Part shown: positions 36,140-44,799 of the stretch, piece after piece
How the letters are laid out: every line of letters starts with the position of its first letter
Position numbering within the stretch: the stretch's first letter is position 1
Assembly (NCBI RefSeq): GCF_041380235.1
Contig: NZ_JBGIYY010000011.1
Coordinates: 1 to 64,000 of the forward strand
Reading direction: 5' to 3'
DNA length: 64,000 nt
Source: Glaciecola sp041380235
GTDB taxonomy: Bacteria > Pseudomonadota > Gammaproteobacteria > Enterobacterales > Alteromonadaceae
Translations under genes and position numbers: made by a program
The notes under the pieces: generated by a model
What the model was told of the DNA's origin: nothing
The model's input: the letters and a program-made list of their open reading frames with translations, nothing else
The model's database searches: none

Positions 36140-39040
36140 TTAAATCTCCACGCGTATATCAATTTTGTTGAGGTTGTTGTCAAGCGCCTTATGCTGCGCA
36201 ATTAGTTGGCTTAGTTCTGATTTGCAAGACCCACAGTTAGTGCCACATTTTAAACCCTCGCCAAGCCTAAAGACCGTTGTTGCACCTTGCTGTATTGCTT
36301 CGACAATGGTGTTTTCATGCACTTTAAAACAGCTACATACTTGCTTGCCCTGCGTAAAACGTGGTTCTGCTCGATGCTGTAACAACCGATTGCGCTGCTC
36401 TGGGTTTAGGCTAGCTTGATTAAATAGGTCGTTCAGCCAATCTGAATTTGGGGTCGCTAGCTGATGACTTGCGTGGCAAAAAAACTGCAATTTCCCTTCG
36501 TCTAAGGCCATACACTGTCGACTGTCAGACGCTGCTTGCTCGTATGCCAATAGCTCAAAATGGCTAGATAAATGCTGTGTAATATGGGCCGTCCAATGTT
36601 CCAATGTGGTAATGTGTTTAGTGAGCGATGGGGGTAAGTTCATCGCCGATGGCATCGTGTTTGTTGCAGTGTCTGTCTGGCTATCAGCACTCAACTGAGG
36701 ATTTGCGGTGACTTGACTTGATGAGAAGATCGCAAGCCGATACATAAAAGCGTTTTCAAGCGCTGTAATCACGTAATAGTCGCCCAACTTTGCCAACGCA
36801 CGGTGCTCCATTGCTTGGCGGGTATATAGCACCATCTGCATTAAAGGCTTAAGGGGTGATAATGCCACCGCAGCGTGTTTCAATTCAGGCTGCCCCGAGA
36901 TAGGGTCAGCAGCAGAACTAAACAATGCCGCGATATTGACATGGGACGTATAGGTTTTGCTCCAATGAATAGGGCAAAACACTTCACCGCTTCGTTGCTT
37001 ACTATCTATTTTGATAGGCAACACAATAGGCATGTGTCGCTCAGTGGTATTTTGCGCACTACTTAGGGAAACCAAATCGTTGTCAGCTAAAGCATATTTT
37101 TTGGCCTCAGCGGGGTGAACATATAAATAAGGCTGCTGAGTATGCTGATGCAGTTTTGCAGCTTTGCCAGTGCGGGTCATGGTGTGCCAATGATCGCGCA
37201 TGCGTCCGGTGTTCAGAATCAGTGGGTATTGTGCTGTGGTAACTTGCTTTGGCGCCATCGGCGCTGTAACAATGAATTGTGCTTTACCCGACGGCGTAAA
37301 AAAACGCCCATCGGTAAACATTCTTGGTGTGCCCTTTGGCGCAGACTTGTTTATTGGCCATTGCACGGGTGCTAGCTTATCAAACTGGGTTTTGTTCATC
37401 TGCGCTAAGGCACTTAAATCTAAGTCCCGCCGCCCATCATTTTCAAACCCGGTAAGTGCAGCGTGCTCACAAAATATCTCGCCTGCATGTTGATAGCTGA
37501 AAGCCTCGCGATAGCCTAAACGTTTTGCGACTTCGCAAATCGCTTGCCAGTCGGGTAAGGATTCTCCCACGCTAGCAACCAGCGCGCGTTGCCGCGAAAT
37601 ACAACGCTCTGAATTCGTAACCGTGCCGTCTTTTTCTGACCAAGCACTCGCGGGAAGAACAATATTGGCAAAGCCAAGCGTATCGTTTTTATCAACCACG
37701 TCACTGACCACCACCGTTTCACATCGAATCAACGCCGCCTCTATGAGATTACGATTGGGCATACTCACCACTGGGTTGGTCCCTATAATCCATATAAACT
37801 TGATCTTACCTTGTGCCATAGCGTCAAACATATCGACCGCTTTTAGGCCTGTTTGGGTTGCTAAGTTGGGTGCTTTCCAGAAGCGACTCACAATGCTCCG
37901 ATGCTCTGTATTATGAATATCCATATGAGCAGCAAGCATATTAGCAAGTCCCCCTACCTCTCGACCGCCCATAGCATTAGGCTGGCCGGTAATCGAAAAC
38001 GGTCCACTACCCACTTTGCCTATTTTGCCGCTTGCTAGGTGACAGTTGATGATGCTATTGGCTTTATCTACGCCGCTAGTAGATTGATTAATGCCCATCG
38101 AATAAAAAGAAATAGTAGAGGGTGAATCAACAAACCACGAGTAGAAGGTTGTGAGTGCTTGTATGGCGATATCGCAGTGTTTGGCAACGGTTGCTAGATC
38201 AGCGTTTTGTGCCTCGAGTAAGGCCTGCTCAAAACCCTCGGTATACTGCTTGATGTAGTCTTGATTGAGCGCTTGATTGGCATGGATAAAATTCAGTAGT
38301 CCGTTGAATAGCCAAGTGTCACTGCCCGGGCGAATGGCCAAGTGTAAGTCACACTCAGTGGCTGTTGCGGTGCTGCGTGGGTCAATTAAGACCATTTTCA
38401 TATTCGAATTTTGTTGTTTTGCCAATTGCATACGCTGATACAATACAGGGTGCGTCCATGCTGCATTTGACCCAATCAGTACGATCATATCGGTGTTAGA
38501 TAAATCGTCATAACAACAAGGCACAGCGTCTGCACCAAAAGCACGCTTGTATGCTGCTACCGCAGACGACATGCACAAGCGCGAATTGGTATCAACGTTT
38601 GCACTACCAATAAAGCCTTTCATCAATTTGTTTGCAACGTAGTAATCTTCGGTGAGCAACTGCCCTGATAAATAAAACGCCACTGCGTCGGGGCCATGCT
38701 CATCAACTACGTGGCTAATCTTTTTGGCAACCGTGTCTAATGCGTCTGTCCATGATGCCCTGTTGCCCTCAATACTGGGATACAATAACCTTCCTTCTGG
38801 ACTATTGGTCTCTAACAAATGAGAGCCCTTAACACACAACTTGCCATAGTTTGCTGGATGAGAAACTTGACCCGATAGTCCAATCAAGTGCTCGTTTATT
38901 AATGGCGAATCGTTGTCTTGTGCTTGACGACGAACTGTTTGCTTGCATACATCTACCCCGCAACCTACACCACAATAAGGACAGGTGGTATGTATTTGTG
39001 TATCAACAATTTGCATAATGGCGGGCTTGTCAACTGACAT
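36140..39040 (-). CDS. nasA: Assimilatory nitrate reductase catalytic subunit
   Basis: Cytoplasmic molybdenum enzyme reducing nitrate to nitrite. An N-terminal [4Fe-4S] site is formed by C20, C23, C27 and C69; the bis-MGD molybdopterin oxidoreductase domains and the molydopterin-dinucleotide-binding domain (about 590-720) follow. The C-terminus carries a fused BFD-like [2Fe-2S] domain (C902, C904, C936, C939), as in NasA-type proteins. The residues between ~740 and 895 are poorly conserved. Length 966. It is spaced 9 bases after nirD. Confidence 0.95.
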   Translation of the reverse strand: MSVDKPAIMQIVDTQIHTTCPYCGVGCGVDVCKQTVRRQAQDNDSPLINEHLIGLSGQVSHPANYGKLCVKGSHLLETNSPEGRLLYPSIEGNRASWTDALDTVAKKISHVVDEHGPDAVAFYLSGQLLTEDYYVANKLMKGFIGSANVDTNSRLCMSSAVAAYKRAFGADAVPCCYDDLSNTDMIVLIGSNAAWTHPVLYQRMQLAKQQNSNMKMVLIDPRSTATATECDLHLAIRPGSDTWLFNGLLNFIHANQALNQDYIKQYTEGFEQALLEAQNADLATVAKHCDIAIQALTTFYSWFVDSPSTISFYSMGINQSTSGVDKANSIINCHLASGKIGKVGSGPFSITGQPNAMGGREVGGLANMLAAHMDIHNTEHRSIVSRFWKAPNLATQTGLKAVDMFDAMAQGKIKFIWIIGTNPVVSMPNRNLIEAALIRCETVVVSDVVDKNDTLGFANIVLPASAWSEKDGTVTNSERCISRQRALVASVGESLPDWQAICEVAKRLGYREAFSYQHAGEIFCEHAALTGFENDGRRDLDLSALAQMNKTQFDKLAPVQWPINKSAPKGTPRMFTDGRFFTPSGKAQFIVTAPMAPKQVTTAQYPLILNTGRMRDHWHTMTRTGKAAKLHQHTQQPYLYVHPAEAKKYALADNDLVSLSSAQNTTERHMPIVLPIKIDSKQRSGEVFCPIHWSKTYTSHVNIAALFSSAADPISGQPELKHAAVALSPLKPLMQMVLYTRQAMEHRALAKLGDYYVITALENAFMYRLAIFSSSQVTANPQLSADSQTDTATNTMPSAMNLPPSLTKHITTLEHWTAHITQHLSSHFELLAYEQAASDSRQCMALDEGKLQFFCHASHQLATPNSDWLNDLFNQASLNPEQRNRLLQHRAEPRFTQGKQVCSCFKVHENTIVEAIQQGATTVFRLGEGLKCGTNCGSCKSELSQLIAQHKALDNNLNKIDIRVEI

Positions 39041-39049
39041 CAGCGAAGA

Positions 39050-39493
39050 CTAAGAAGTGGTTTGTTCGTTAGCTGAAACCGATGTGACTGACATAGGCAT
39101 AGGTAACATCGATATTTGTACGTTGGTGTTTACTAAGCGCACCGCAAAGATCCGTAAACTGTGTTCAGGAGCTTCGATGCACTGACCGGTGATTAATGAA
39201 AAGTGTTGTTTATATAAGGGTGAAGCAACCACAGGTTCGTCTCCAATAGAACCGATTATGCCTCTGCAGATGACATTGGCTTTACCGATGGGGTCAAAGT
39301 TACTGATCCCATACAGCGAGCAGGCCTGTTGTTCTTTGCTTGCTACCCAAAATATCGCGATTTGCAGCCCTTCAACTAGCGCACACACCCCAGAGTTGGG
39401 TATCAGATCTGACAAGGTACACACGTTCTGCCATTCAAATGTGTCTTCATTTCGCAAAGTGTTTTGCGTTAACGCGGGTGCTTGCATATTCAT
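39050..39493 (-). CDS. nirD: Nitrite reductase small subunit NirD
   Basis: Partner of NirB in NADH-dependent nitrite reduction to ammonia. It has the Rieske-like fold (147 residues) but, as usual for NirD, lacks the Cys/His pairs that bind an iron-sulfur cluster. The family segment PLYKQHFSLITGQCIE is present. It starts 3 bases after nirB. Confidence 0.92.
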   Translation of the reverse strand: MNMQAPALTQNTLRNEDTFEWQNVCTLSDLIPNSGVCALVEGLQIAIFWVASKEQQACSLYGISNFDPIGKANVICRGIIGSIGDEPVVASPLYKQHFSLITGQCIEAPEHSLRIFAVRLVNTNVQISMLPMPMSVTSVSANEQTTS

Positions 39494-39496
39494 CTC

Positions 39497-42037
39497 CTAT
39501 AGTGCCTCAACAATATCAATTCGTTCAGCTTTTTCTTGTTCGGTCGCTGGGCGCATTTGTCCGCGTTCCTCTACAAAGAGTTGCCGACTGTCGCCTGCAT
39601 CGCTATTAACAAATTGCCGGAATCGTTTGCGCGAGTCCGGTGACTCAATTGCGGTTTTCCATTCACATTGATAGGTATTAATTACGGTTTGAATATGCGA
39701 CTCCAATGCATCATTGATGCCTAAAGCGTCATTGATAATCACATCTTGGAGATACTCCAAACCGCCTTCAAGATTATCTAACCATACTGATGTGCGCTGG
39801 AGCCTATCTGCGGTTTTTACATAAAAAGCTAAAAAACGGTCTACGTAGGCAATCAGAGTGGGGTAGTCCAAGTCCGTTGCAAATAAGTCAGCATGTCGCG
39901 GCTTCATGCCACCATTGCCGCACACATAAAGATTCCATCCTTTTTCAGTGGCGATAATGCCCACATCTTTGCTTTGTGCTTCTGCGCATTCACGCGTGCA
40001 GCCTGATACGCCCATTTTTAACTTATGCGGTGAGCGTAAGCCTTTATAGCGATTCTCAATATCAATCGCTGCAGTTACAGAGTCTTGTACGCCGTAGCGG
40101 CACCAGGTGCTCCCTACGCAAGATTTAACCGTTCTTAATCCCTTGGCATAGGCATGTCCGGTTTCAAACCCTGCGTCAATTAATAGCCCCCAAATGTCAG
40201 GGAGGTCTTGAACGGTGGCACCAAACAAATCAATGCGTTGTCCGCCGGTGACTTTTGTATATAAGTTGTAGCGTTTGGCAACAGTGCCCAATACAATTAA
40301 TTGCTCTGGTGTAATTTCACCAGCAGGCACACGCGGTACCACCGAATAGGTACCATCTTTTTGCATATTGGCCAAAAAGGTATCGTTGGTATCTTGCAGG
40401 CCAACATGCTGCTCCTTCAGGACAAAGTCATTGTACAGGGAGGCAAAAATTGAGGCGGCCGCAGGCTTGCATATGTCGCAACCTAAGCCTTTGCCATGAG
40501 TGTGCAATAAAGTTTCGAAATCTTCGATACGCTCAACTTGGGCAAGGTGAAACAACTGCTGCCTTGAATAGGCAAAGTGCTCACAAATATCTGACTTTAC
40601 TTCCACGCCGCGCTTGCTCAGTTCCGCGTCTACCACATTCTTTAACAGCGCAGCACATCCGCCGCAACCGGTGCTTGCCTTGGTACATGTTTTGATATCG
40701 CCTAAACTATTGCTGCCGCTGTCTATCGCTTCAATAATGTCGCCCTTGCTGACATTGTGGCAAGAGCATATGGTAGCCGCAGTTGGCAAAGCATCGGCCC
40801 CTAGCTGCTTAGCCTCACCCGTGCTGGGTAAAATCAGGCTTTCTGGATATTCGGGCAAGTCGATGCCATTAAGGGCATACTGCAATAGCGTATCGTAATC
40901 TGAAGTATCGCCTACTAACACCGCACCAATGAGTTTGTTTTGACTCGGCTCAATCACTATTTTTTTGTATATGCCTTTAGGCTGATTTTCGTAGGTATAT
41001 ACCTGTGCGCCAGATGTTGCTGCATGCGCATCGCCTATAGACCCTACTTCGAGGCCCATTAACTTGAGTTTGGTGCTCATATCGGCACCCGTAAAACGCT
41101 CATTTGCACCAACAATATGTGACACGGTTGCTCTCGCCATTGCATAACCAGGCGCGACCAAGCCGAATATGCGGTTTTGCCACAGTGCACACTCACCAAT
41201 GGCATAAATATTAGGATCTGATGTTAGGCAATGATCATCAATTACAATACCGCCTCGCTCACCAATTTGAAGATCAAACTCTCTTGCTAATGCGTCACTT
41301 GGGCGAATACCCGCAGAAAATAAAATCATATCGGTTTCAAGGTGCGAGCCATCGGCAAATACCATGCGATAGCGGCATTGTTGGCCTTGCTCAATTACTT
41401 GAGTAGCTTTTTGGCAATGTACCTGTACGCCCAATTTTGTGATTTTATCTTGTAAAATCGCGCCGCCAGCCGGGTCTAATTGAACCGCCATCAGCTGCGG
41501 CGCAAATTCTACGACATGGGTGTCTAAGCCTGCTTCTTTAAGAGCATTGGCTGCCTCTAAACCTAACAGACCGCCTCCAACCACTGTACCGATTTTGCTC
41601 ACAGCGGCTGACGCTTTGATTGCGTGTAAATCTTCGATGGTGCGATACACCAAACAGTGTGCTTGGTGATTGCCTGGAATGGGTGGCACAAACGGAAAAG
41701 AGCCAGTGGCTAATATTAGTTTTTGATAGGCATACTGACGACCATCTTTGATAGTCACGGTTTGCTCGGCTTTGTTTATTTCAGTTACCCATGCATTCAC
41801 CTCAACTTGAATGTTAAGGCTTTTGTAATGAGTCTCGCTAGTCAGCGCCAAGTCCTCAGCGGTCTTACCTTGAAAAAACTCCGACAGATGCACTCGGTCG
41901 TAGGCCAGTGATGACTCACCACACAGCACAAGGATGCTTAGCGCGCTGTTTTGATTACGCAATTGTTCAACAAAATGGTGTCCTACCATCCCATTACCAA
42001 TCACTATAATGTCGTTTTGAATAATACCAGTGCTCAT
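39497..42037 (-). CDS. nirB: Assimilatory nitrite reductase large subunit NirB
   Basis: Reduces nitrite to ammonium using NADH, FAD, [Fe-S] clusters and sirohaem. The order is an FAD/NAD(P)H domain (VIGNGMVGHHF near the N-terminus), a BFD-type [2Fe-2S] domain (CSCHNVSKGDI, about 420-475), and the sirohaem/[4Fe-4S] half with C-x5-C (about 640-646) and C-x3-C (about 678-682). It is the first gene of nirB-nirD-nasA-cobA-trpD2-like, behind a sigma-54/ANTAR-leader control region. Length 846. Confidence 0.95.
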   Translation of the reverse strand: MSTGIIQNDIIVIGNGMVGHHFVEQLRNQNSALSILVLCGESSLAYDRVHLSEFFQGKTAEDLALTSETHYKSLNIQVEVNAWVTEINKAEQTVTIKDGRQYAYQKLILATGSFPFVPPIPGNHQAHCLVYRTIEDLHAIKASAAVSKIGTVVGGGLLGLEAANALKEAGLDTHVVEFAPQLMAVQLDPAGGAILQDKITKLGVQVHCQKATQVIEQGQQCRYRMVFADGSHLETDMILFSAGIRPSDALAREFDLQIGERGGIVIDDHCLTSDPNIYAIGECALWQNRIFGLVAPGYAMARATVSHIVGANERFTGADMSTKLKLMGLEVGSIGDAHAATSGAQVYTYENQPKGIYKKIVIEPSQNKLIGAVLVGDTSDYDTLLQYALNGIDLPEYPESLILPSTGEAKQLGADALPTAATICSCHNVSKGDIIEAIDSGSNSLGDIKTCTKASTGCGGCAALLKNVVDAELSKRGVEVKSDICEHFAYSRQQLFHLAQVERIEDFETLLHTHGKGLGCDICKPAAASIFASLYNDFVLKEQHVGLQDTNDTFLANMQKDGTYSVVPRVPAGEITPEQLIVLGTVAKRYNLYTKVTGGQRIDLFGATVQDLPDIWGLLIDAGFETGHAYAKGLRTVKSCVGSTWCRYGVQDSVTAAIDIENRYKGLRSPHKLKMGVSGCTRECAEAQSKDVGIIATEKGWNLYVCGNGGMKPRHADLFATDLDYPTLIAYVDRFLAFYVKTADRLQRTSVWLDNLEGGLEYLQDVIINDALGINDALESHIQTVINTYQCEWKTAIESPDSRKRFRQFVNSDAGDSRQLFVEERGQMRPATEQEKAERIDIVEAL

Positions 42038-42078
42038 ATTTGCCTCTTGAATCAGCTGTTTGCGTACTTTTTAGGCAT

Positions 42079-42112
42079 AAAAAAACCCACATGTACCGAA
42101 GTGCATGTGGGC
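42079..42112 (-). terminator. Leader terminator upstream of nirB
   Basis: Leftward, the stem GCCCACATG/CATGTGGGT around a short loop is followed by seven T residues, about 40 bases before the nirB start. Its first bases coincide with the P2 hairpin of the antiterminator motif. Confidence 0.88.
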
Positions 42113-42149
42113 ATCTTTGCCAGAGGTCTCAGAATTCGGCCGTGAATCC
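42110..42149 (-). promoter_or_regulatory. ANTAR-type two-hairpin antiterminator motif, nirB leader
   Basis: P1 is GGATTC-[ACGGCC]-GAATTC with one G-U pair (42132-42149) and P2 is GGC-[AAAGAT]-GCC (42110-42121). Both hexaloops carry A1 and G4. The P2/terminator junction (CTGGCAAAG-x2-GCCCAC) is shared with the nrtA leader, so NasT should act on both. Confidence 0.85.
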
Positions 42150-42263
42150 GTAACCTATATGTCATTGCGTATGACTTACTGACCTTCCCCTTGTTGAATT
42201 TCTGGGGCTGCTCAGTTTGCCTACAATTGCTGTTTGTAAATTTCGTGATATGAATACTACCAT

Positions 42264-42278
42264 CCAATTTTGATGCCA
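42264..42278 (-). promoter_or_regulatory. Sigma-54-like promoter for nirB
   Basis: Minus-strand TGGCATCAAAATTGG fits the -24/-12 layout except that the -12 element is GG in place of GC. The predicted start near 42252 places P1 about 100 bases downstream, the same geometry as at nrtA. Confidence 0.55.
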
Positions 42279-42340
42279 CTCTTACATAATCATTAAAAAC
42301 AAGGATTTATCTTTCAGCCAAGTAAAATTTCTTCGCATTT

Positions 42341-42357
42341 TGCACCATCAGTGAGCA
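42341..42357. promoter_or_regulatory. NtrC-like binding site upstream of nirB
   Basis: TGCAC-N7-GAGCA matches the NtrC dyad with one mismatch. It is centred about 97 bases before the predicted nirB start and also lies between the divergent nirB and mobA genes. Confidence 0.5.
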
Positions 42358-42474
42358 TGTCTGCGCTGTCGATGGGCAATAAACACCGATAAACTTTTGG
42401 ATTTTTACTAGGCAAATTTGCATTCGGTGCTTACCATAAATCGAAATTAGCTTATGAATAAGGCGGGCAATTGA

Positions 42475-43020
42475 GTGAGCGACTTTAATGCGTTAATATT
42501 AGCGGGTGGAAAATCATTAAGGATGGGCACCGAAAAACATGCGCTCATCTACAAAGGCGCAACTCTGCTTGAGCATACCCAGAAACTCATCGCGTCATTG
42601 TCCCCAAAAAACGTGTACATAAGCGGCAAAGACATTGATGGCGCTATCCCCGATGTATTCAAAAACAAAGGCCCCATCGCGGGGATACACGCGGTATCAA
42701 AACGCACACCCGATTCGCTATTAGTAGTACCAATAGATATGCCGCTCATTCAGCCACAAGATTTAATGAGATTGGTGCAAGCAGGATTCAGCCATGCGCG
42801 AAGTTGTGTTTTTGAGGGCACCCCCATACCGTGTTTTCTGCACACCGATAGTGATTTTGTGGCGATTGCAGAAAACATGGCAATGGCAAATCTTCGGGCA
42901 AGAGACCGGTCTTTATTCTCGCTAATGAGAAGGCTCGATGCCCTTCAACTACCAATAAGTGATGCAAATTTGGCTAATGTGAATACGCCTGAAGAATTTG
43001 ATAATTTACCGAAAGAGTGA
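42475..43020 (+). CDS. mobA: Molybdenum cofactor guanylyltransferase MobA
   Basis: Attaches GMP to molybdopterin to form the MGD cofactor needed by NasA. The nucleotidyltransferase loop LILAGGKSLRMGTEKH is at about 7-22, and VVPIDMPLI carries the metal-binding Asp. The start is GTG, with AAGGCGGG about 8 bases upstream. The length (181) is normal. It is divergent from nirB, so the shared control region may couple cofactor and enzyme synthesis. Confidence 0.92.
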   Translation: MSDFNALILAGGKSLRMGTEKHALIYKGATLLEHTQKLIASLSPKNVYISGKDIDGAIPDVFKNKGPIAGIHAVSKRTPDSLLVVPIDMPLIQPQDLMRLVQAGFSHARSCVFEGTPIPCFLHTDSDFVAIAENMAMANLRARDRSLFSLMRRLDALQLPISDANLANVNTPEEFDNLPKE

Positions 43021-43327
43021 TTTGCAGTACTTAAGGACTACTGCAAAAAAATTGAAGCGGTTTGTTGTTTAGAAGGCCATGTGGATTTTTTTATGTGAAC
43101 ATGAGCAGTTTTTATATCGATGCCAAACAGTAGTGGTATGGCTAAGTGAGTATTTCTACGCATTCACTTTTTTTTAGCATGGCAAGCTCTAGGCCTAAAA
43201 TTTCTCGATAAACACAACATCTTGAACGCATTTGGATGGGTTTAAGCTTAGGGATGCATCTCTATGCGCGTTTTTTATCGACTTAAAGCTGACAGTTTCT
43301 ACTGCTCATAATGAGCATCACTAATTT
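43021..43327. other. Intergenic region after mobA
   Basis: It begins with a perfect 9-bp inverted repeat (TTTGCAGTA/TACTGCAAA, 9-base loop) right after the mobA stop. The following A run is on the wrong strand for a canonical terminator. I see no gene in the rest. Confidence 0.4.
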
Positions 43328-44305
43328 TTATAAAAGATAGTACTCAGTAAAGCATTTATACAACTGAGTGCCGCTGAGCACTGAGGCTGATGGAAAATGC
43401 AGCATAGCCACCATATCGCAAGGTGCGTAAATGTTTTTTACTGCGCCATCGTTATCAAGCTCATCAATGTCTAGTACGCGCGCCATAAGCTCGCCTTTTT
43501 TAGCTTGCTGACCTGGTTTTATACAGTATTCCACCATGCCGCCAAAGTCGGTGTATAAGGTGCGATAGTCTTTTAGCGCGACACCAATGCGCTCCATTTT
43601 CGCAGGCTTAAATTGACTATCGTCGAGCACACCATTGCAGGCTAAATACCCGAGAATGCTGTCGGCGTCTTTTTTGCCTTCTGCAAAATCGATGACCTCT
43701 TGGCTGCCCATTTCTAGGGTAAATGCCTCAGCCTCAAAATCGTAGTCTTTCGAAAACTTGGCTTTTAAAGCATCTTGCAAGGTCCACCACGGGCAAAAAG
43801 AGGCCTCATCTAAGGCCCCTGCAAATTTGTTGGGAATAAAAATACAGTGTGGAATGGAAAACTCATAAGCGGCCTTTTTTGCGTATTCTGGAATATAGGC
43901 GTGGCGAGTGGATACAGGGCCATTGTGCAGGTCGAGCACCATGTCAGCATCAATCGCAATTTGCTGCAGGGTGAGGTTAAGCTGTTGGGCAAGGCCTAAG
44001 CCCCATGGTTGCTTAAGCTTGTCATTGATGGCCTGCTTCCATTTTTGACGAAAACGCTGCTTGATATGGGAGGTACTTTCGTCGCTCGTAACGGTGTCGG
44101 CAAATGCCAGCACCGCTTCTTCGTCATAATAATACCCACGGTTCCAGTTTGTGCCGTTAACTGGGTCAAAACGACCAAGGGTGTATTCGCCGGCCTTGAT
44201 ATTGGTGCCCACAGGATTACAGTTGGGCACTAAAATAACCTTGCCGTGGATGCTGTGAGTTTTAAGTGCCTGCATAAGATGATAAATAACTACGTTACCT
44301 TGTAT
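43328..44305 (-). pseudogene. 5'-truncated succinylglutamate desuccinylase/aspartoacylase family gene
   Basis: The readable part aligns along its length with the complete homologue at 49087-50217, keeping the third zinc-ligand region (LDLHNGP) and the EMGS catalytic segment. Similarity continues upstream of the first ATG (44275) as QGNVVIYHL and then stops dead at a TAA. The first ~50 residues, including the HxxE zinc-ligand pair (HGAE in the intact copy), are missing. Translation from the internal ATG would give 315 residues unable to bind zinc normally. The break coincides with the onset of A+T-rich island DNA. Confidence 0.75.
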
Positions 44306-44799
44306 TTAATATGTAAAATTTAAATGAGATATTTATTGAATGCGATTAAATAGGTGGTTGCAGAGGTGAAAAGTATCTATATTAATTATAAAACTCTTAC
44401 TCTTAAAGATACTTAAAATCTATAATATTAATTTGGGCCTTAGGACTATTTGCTGAATATTAAAACTAATCAGGATACTTAAAAACAGCCTTATCTATAT
44501 AAATGCAAAGCCTATCCGAAGGGCTTTTGTCTAATAGATTCATCTTAAGAAATTAGATATGACCCAGTCGAAGCTACGGTTATTTAAGACTCTATTGCTA
44601 AGTCAGTTACAAAGTTAAATGGAGATACTGCACAAAGAATGTTGTTTTGCTTTGCGTTTATAACGATGTGTACGATTAAAAAGATTGAATAATTTTTGAA
44701 CTTTCTTATACTAATGTGTAAAAAGCCAATATAAATTAGATAGTTAGTCTGGAACTCGGTAGCTATCAAGGAATTTAAAATAGAGATAAGGGAGCACAA
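44306..44799. other. A+T-rich non-coding stretch at the island edge
   Basis: It lies between the truncated deacylase gene and the three-gene operon. Base composition turns sharply A+T-rich here. A 71-codon minus-strand frame is open but has no ribosome site or recognisable features. The 3' end supplies AAGGGAG as ribosome site for the next gene. Confidence 0.5.

Noticed and set aside
44690..44740. Sigma-70 promoter for the three-gene operon (TTGAAC and TATACT)
   Set aside because: The two elements are only five bases apart, and other pairings had poor matches.
44584..44799. 71-codon minus-strand frame at the island edge
   Set aside because: No ribosome site, an A+T-rich chance composition, and it lies in the upstream region of the three-gene operon.
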